Shown here: in pieces, positions 61,192-64,000 of the stretch
Numbering within the stretch: position 1 is the stretch's first letter
Layout of the letters: every line of letters begins with the position of its first letter
Position numbers and translations under genes: made by a program
The notes under the pieces: model-generated
The model's input: the letters and a program-made list of their open reading frames with translations, nothing else
Database searches by the model: none
What the model was told of the DNA's origin: nothing
Source of the DNA: Gp6-AA40 sp035293405
Lineage (GTDB): Bacteria > Acidobacteriota > Vicinamibacteria > Vicinamibacterales > UBA2999
NCBI GenBank assembly: GCA_035293405.1
Contig: DATDOE010000093.1
Span: 82,896 to 146,895, forward strand
Direction: 5' to 3'
DNA length: 64,000 nt

Positions 61192-62526
61192 ATGTCTATT
61201 CTTCATTCGCGATGGGTGCAACTGCTGCTCGGCCTGATCTGCATGGTCGTGATTTCCAGTCCGCAGTACGTGTGGGCGCTGTTCACGCAGCCGCTGACAT
61301 CCGCACTTGGGTCGTCGCTCCCGGAGCTCCAGCTCACGTTCTCGATCCTGATCGTCGTCCAGACATTTCTCTCCCCGTGGCAGGGTGTGCTCGTCGATCA
61401 CTTCGGCCCGAGGGTGCTGCTCTCGCTCGGCGCGCTGATCACCGGCCTGAGCTGGATTCTCGCGGCGCAGGTGTCGAGTCTCCCGATGCTCTATCTCACC
61501 TACGGGCTGCTCGGGGGCATCGGCACAGGGATCGTCTACGTGGGCGTGATCGGCCACATGGTGCAGTGGTTTCCCGACAAGCGCGGTCTGGCGACCGGCG
61601 TGGTCGCGGCGGGATACGGGATCGGCGCGCTCCTGACGACGTTTCCCATCGCCACTGTGTTGCGTGAATCGACCTATCAGGAGGCGCTGACGCGCTTCGG
61701 CCTCGCCTTCGGCGTGGTCGGCCTGATCGCCGCTCAAGGGTTGCGCCGCCCGAACACCGCCTGGCGGCTCGCATGGAATCAGCAACAGCGCGCACTGCGC
61801 GGCGCGGCCGCCAGTGTCCCGATCGATGTGCACCCGGTGGAGATGCTCCACACGCGGGTCTTCTGGCTGATGTTCGCGATGATGACGATGATGTCGACGA
61901 CCGGGTTGATGGTGACCTCGCAAATGGGCGCCTTTACCCGCGATTTCGGCCTCGCCAACGTGCTGGTGTTCGGGCTGCCCCTGCTGCCGCTGGCGCTCTC
62001 GCTGGACCGGATCACCAACGGTGCGACCCGGCCGTTCTTCGGATGGATCTCCGATCGATTCGGTCGCGAGAACACGATGCTGATCGCCTTTGCCCTCGAA
62101 GGCACGGCGATGACGCTGTGGCTGCTGACGCGCGAGAGCCCGATCCTGTTTGTGCTCCTGTCGGGCGTGGTGTTCTTCGGCTGGGGCGAGATTTTTTCGC
62201 TCTTTCCGTCCACGCTGACCGATACGTTCGGCACCAAGCACGCGACCGCCAACTACGGATGCCTCTACATGGCTCAGGGCGTCGGCTCTGTGCTGGGTGG
62301 TCCGGTGGCGGCACTGCTCCATCAGTCAACCGGCTCATGGATTCCGGTGTTCGCCGTCATCATCACGATGGACTTTGCGACGGCGGTGCTCGCCATCGCC
62401 GCGCTCAAGCCGATGCGCCGGCAGTGGCTCGAGAAGTCGCATCGCGACCGTCTCGAGGCGATCGCCAAGGAGACGGCATGGACGGCCGTGCGCACCTCCC
62501 AGAGCCAGCCGGGTGCGTGCTCGTAG
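61192..62526 (+). CDS. MFS transporter, oxalate/formate antiporter-like
   Basis: 444 residues, twelve transmembrane helices. MFS signature loops include PWQGVLVDHFGPRVLLSLG (helix 2-3) and RPFFGWISDRFGRENTML (helix 8-9). The layout fits the OxlT-type monocarboxylate antiporter family, with Arg and Phe residues in the central helices, but the substrate is unknown. It probably transports products of the two upstream enzymes. Confidence 0.85.
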   Translation: MSILHSRWVQLLLGLICMVVISSPQYVWALFTQPLTSALGSSLPELQLTFSILIVVQTFLSPWQGVLVDHFGPRVLLSLGALITGLSWILAAQVSSLPMLYLTYGLLGGIGTGIVYVGVIGHMVQWFPDKRGLATGVVAAGYGIGALLTTFPIATVLRESTYQEALTRFGLAFGVVGLIAAQGLRRPNTAWRLAWNQQQRALRGAAASVPIDVHPVEMLHTRVFWLMFAMMTMMSTTGLMVTSQMGAFTRDFGLANVLVFGLPLLPLALSLDRITNGATRPFFGWISDRFGRENTMLIAFALEGTAMTLWLLTRESPILFVLLSGVVFFGWGEIFSLFPSTLTDTFGTKHATANYGCLYMAQGVGSVLGGPVAALLHQSTGSWIPVFAVIITMDFATAVLAIAALKPMRRQWLEKSHRDRLEAIAKETAWTAVRTSQSQPGACS

Positions 62527-62974
62527 CGTACACAACTTTTTCATGCCACGGGGTGAGCGCCGCTCATGACGACTCCGTGGCGGACAATACGCGGCCGGGG
62601 ATAGCTATAGGGAGCGGCAAACTGCTACACGCCGCCCCGCCGGCGCCTCGGTGATCTTCCGATCACGGGTTATCTGCGTGACGAGTGGCGCTGAATCTTT
62701 CGCGTCGATCACGAAAAATTACCCACGCGATCGGCAGCGCGTCCTCCGAGGGCGTCGCCGATTCGACGCGATTGTGCCGGCCTTATCCCAGCGTCGGTGT
62801 CTCTGAGACGACGCTAGACAGAATGACTGTCACCAGTTCTGCGCGACGTAGGCGCTCAGTCCGATGGCCGCCTGCGCGGGCCCGCAATTGAGGGGAGGGC
62901 CTGCTCGGCAGCGGGTAACTCGTCCAGTGTCGCTGTGGCATGACGCTTGCGCGGCAGGACTCGCGGAGGTGTAT
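62527..62974. other. Left end of transposon-like unit and barrel-gene leader
   Basis: No gene. It contains the 15-bp direct repeat GACAATACGCGGCCG (62,583-62,597), the 43-bp left terminal inverted repeat (62,597-62,639), further matching sequence to about 62,670 (GATCTTCCGATCACGG), and a GC-rich hairpin-prone stretch leading to the barrel gene. Confidence 0.7.
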
Positions 62975-63766
62975 ATGTGGCGCAGGCAATCGGTCCTTGC
63001 AACGACTATGGTGGCGATTTTTGCCGTTTCAGCTCCTGCGGCGGCGCAACAACGGCAGGGAGGCTGGTTCGGTGTCGGCGGCGGGTGGGGAACCGCGGAC
63101 GTGAAGTGCGACGATTGTACGGGCGGTGATCGCGAGAACAGTGGCGTTGGCTACTTCAACGGCGGTTTTACGGTGAACGAGCGAGTGCTCATCGGCGCCG
63201 AGTTCAATCTCTGGACCAAGCAGTTCGCCGACCAGGAGCTTGGCGGCACTGCCGACGTCAACTTGTACAACTTGTTCGGCACGGTGACGTTCTATCCCGA
63301 CGCCTCCAAAGGCTTCTTTGTAAAAGCCGGCGGCGGTGGGGCGTGGATGGACATGGATGTCAAGGTGACCGGGACGTCGTTGACGCTAGATCTCGGCGGC
63401 GGGCCAGGGTTCATCGTCGGGGGCGGCTACGACATTCCCGTGGGGAGGTTCGCTGTTACGGTGGCGGCGAACTACTGGTACGGGAAGACATCCGATCTGA
63501 AGGCCAACGGGGAGCCGGTGCTCACCGGCGTGAGCCACAACGTCGTCGGCGCGACGGTCGGCTTCAAGATTCCGTAAGTCCCTCATGAGCCGATTGCCCT
63601 TCGGCAGTTCGGCGCCGCGTCGATGTCACTCGGGCCGATCTTCGATGAAGATCGGTCTGACTGACGGCCTAGGTCGTGATCTCCGATCCGTGGTCGGAAG
63701 ATCCCCGACGGGGCGGCGTGTAGCAGTATTCTCCTCCCTGTAGCTATCCCCGACAATACGCGGCCG
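62583..63766. mobile_element. Transposon-like unit with 43-bp terminal inverted repeats and 15-bp direct repeats
   Basis: Direct repeat GACAATACGCGGCCG at 62,583-62,597 and 63,752-63,766 flanks terminal inverted repeats at 62,597-62,639 and 63,709-63,751 (38 of 43 match; both begin GGGGATAGCTA and end CTACACGCCGCCCCG in their inward sense). The similarity continues inward for about 20 bp (GATCTTCCGA). The interior carries one outer-membrane barrel gene and no transposase. Confidence 0.75.
62975..63577 (+). CDS. Outer-membrane beta-barrel protein
   Basis: 200 residues from the ATG at 62975. Signal peptide (MWRRQSVLATTMVAIFAVSA, cleaved at AAAQ), then alternating hydrophobic strands with Gly and aromatic residues: GWFGVGGGWGTADV, GYFNGGFTVNERVLIGAEFN, FVKAGGGGAWMDMDV, FIVGGGYDIPVGRFAV, and a C-terminal GATVGFKIP strand. 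It is typical of OmpA-like or OMP_b-brl eight-stranded barrels. There are two early Cys (VKCDDCTG). It is the only gene inside the inverted-repeat unit. Confidence 0.85.
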   Translation: MWRRQSVLATTMVAIFAVSAPAAAQQRQGGWFGVGGGWGTADVKCDDCTGGDRENSGVGYFNGGFTVNERVLIGAEFNLWTKQFADQELGGTADVNLYNLFGTVTFYPDASKGFFVKAGGGGAWMDMDVKVTGTSLTLDLGGGPGFIVGGGYDIPVGRFAVTVAANYWYGKTSDLKANGEPVLTGVSHNVVGATVGFKIP

Positions 63767-63955
63767 CACCTGCGGGGGCGTCTCGCTTGGTCCCGTTTGG
63801 TCCCGAACGCGGCGTCTGCACGCCGCGTTCCCAGGGGGGACGGAGGTTTTTCGCTCCCAGCGTTGCGAACCGCTGTCCTAGGAGCCTGTCCGAGTAATGG
63901 CATGGGTCGCGCGCATGGGGCTTGCGAGGTGAGATCGAGGCGCGAGGAGGAGGCG
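63578..63955. other. Right end of the unit and hairpin region
   Basis: Carries the right inverted repeat and direct repeat, a TTGGTCCCG repeat pair, a perfect 11-bp stem hairpin at 63,805-63,830 (GAACGCGGCGT, loop CTGC) and the sequence AGGAGCCTGTCCGAGTAAT near 63,880-63,898, reminiscent of insertion-sequence ends. No gene is seen. Confidence 0.55.
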
Positions 63956-64000
63956 ATGCGGGACATCGGCGACGACGAGCAACGACGAGCTCGCCCGCAC
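63956..64000 (+). CDS. Start of an unidentified coding region (runs off window)
   Basis: The ATG at 63956 is preceded by an excellent ribosome-binding site (GAGGAGGAGGCG) and gives MRDIGDDEQRRARPH before the window ends. Too little to assign. Insertion-sequence-like sequence just upstream makes a transposase possible, but this is only a guess. Confidence 0.3.
   Translation, partial: MRDIGDDEQRRARPH

Overview
This is a roughly 64 kb, high-GC chromosomal window. Its gene content points to an Acidobacteriota genome, most likely class Vicinamibacteria. The signs are a VWFA protein of the type common in Acidobacteria, DUF6152 and related small secreted families, an Oar-like TonB-dependent receptor, DinB and ankyrin paralogues, M28 peptidases, and a great deal of short intergenic repeat DNA. 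The assignment comes from gene families recognised by eye; no 16S rRNA or other phylogenetic marker is present. No complete tRNA, rRNA or CRISPR array was seen.

Layout. 0-23.6 kb is a housekeeping/accessory mosaic: a partial ABC ATPase, a DinB protein, a GAF-glucan phosphorylase fusion, an amidohydrolase, small secreted proteins, an M28/TFR-like peptidase, methyltransferases, a periplasmic beta-carbonic anhydrase, a TerB-like protein, a VWA protein, an NHL-propeller lipoprotein, an MBL hydrolase, and a broken DinB gene followed by the tail of a ComEA-like gene, a GspH/FimT prepilin and a PilZ-like protein. 23.6-34.7 kb is a probable defence island. It starts with a decayed tyrosine recombinase, then a translationally coupled trio (SIR2-like effector, small middle component, SbcC-like zinc-hook ATPase) resembling ABC-three-component (ABC-3C) systems. 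A DUF4365-like nuclease-fold protein, a restriction-nuclease/STAND NTPase fusion resembling Avs proteins, and an ankyrin-like gene bracketed by a perfect 33-bp direct repeat follow. 34.7-49.5 kb is metabolic: DinB, M28 peptidase, MBL hydrolase, class C beta-lactamase-like hydrolase, an IorA/IorB molybdenum hydroxylase pair, a deaminase, two intradiol dioxygenases, a convergent overlapping two-component pair, AlkB next to an alpha/beta-hydrolase-LuxR fusion, and MddA. 49.5-51.5 kb is a group II intron sitting inside a palindromic repeat element. 51.7-64 kb carries a small zinc protease, a cytochrome c/ankyrin pair, a TonB receptor, an amidase, a gamma-glutamyltranspeptidase and an MFS transporter (a plausible amide/peptide uptake and breakdown set), and a transposon-like unit with terminal inverted repeats around an outer-membrane barrel gene.

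The strongest signals beyond ordinary genes are: (1) intergenic tandem arrays that keep a 7-bp period while the heptamer changes from locus to locus; (2) a palindromic composite repeat present twice (14.0 and 49.5-51.5 kb), the second copy split by the group II intron; (3) a 1.15-kb unit (62,583-63,766) with 43-bp terminal inverted repeats and 15-bp direct repeats carrying a barrel gene and no transposase; (4) the SIR2/middle-component/SbcC operon and its defence neighbours. Base composition was judged by eye, and no alignments or database searches were run.
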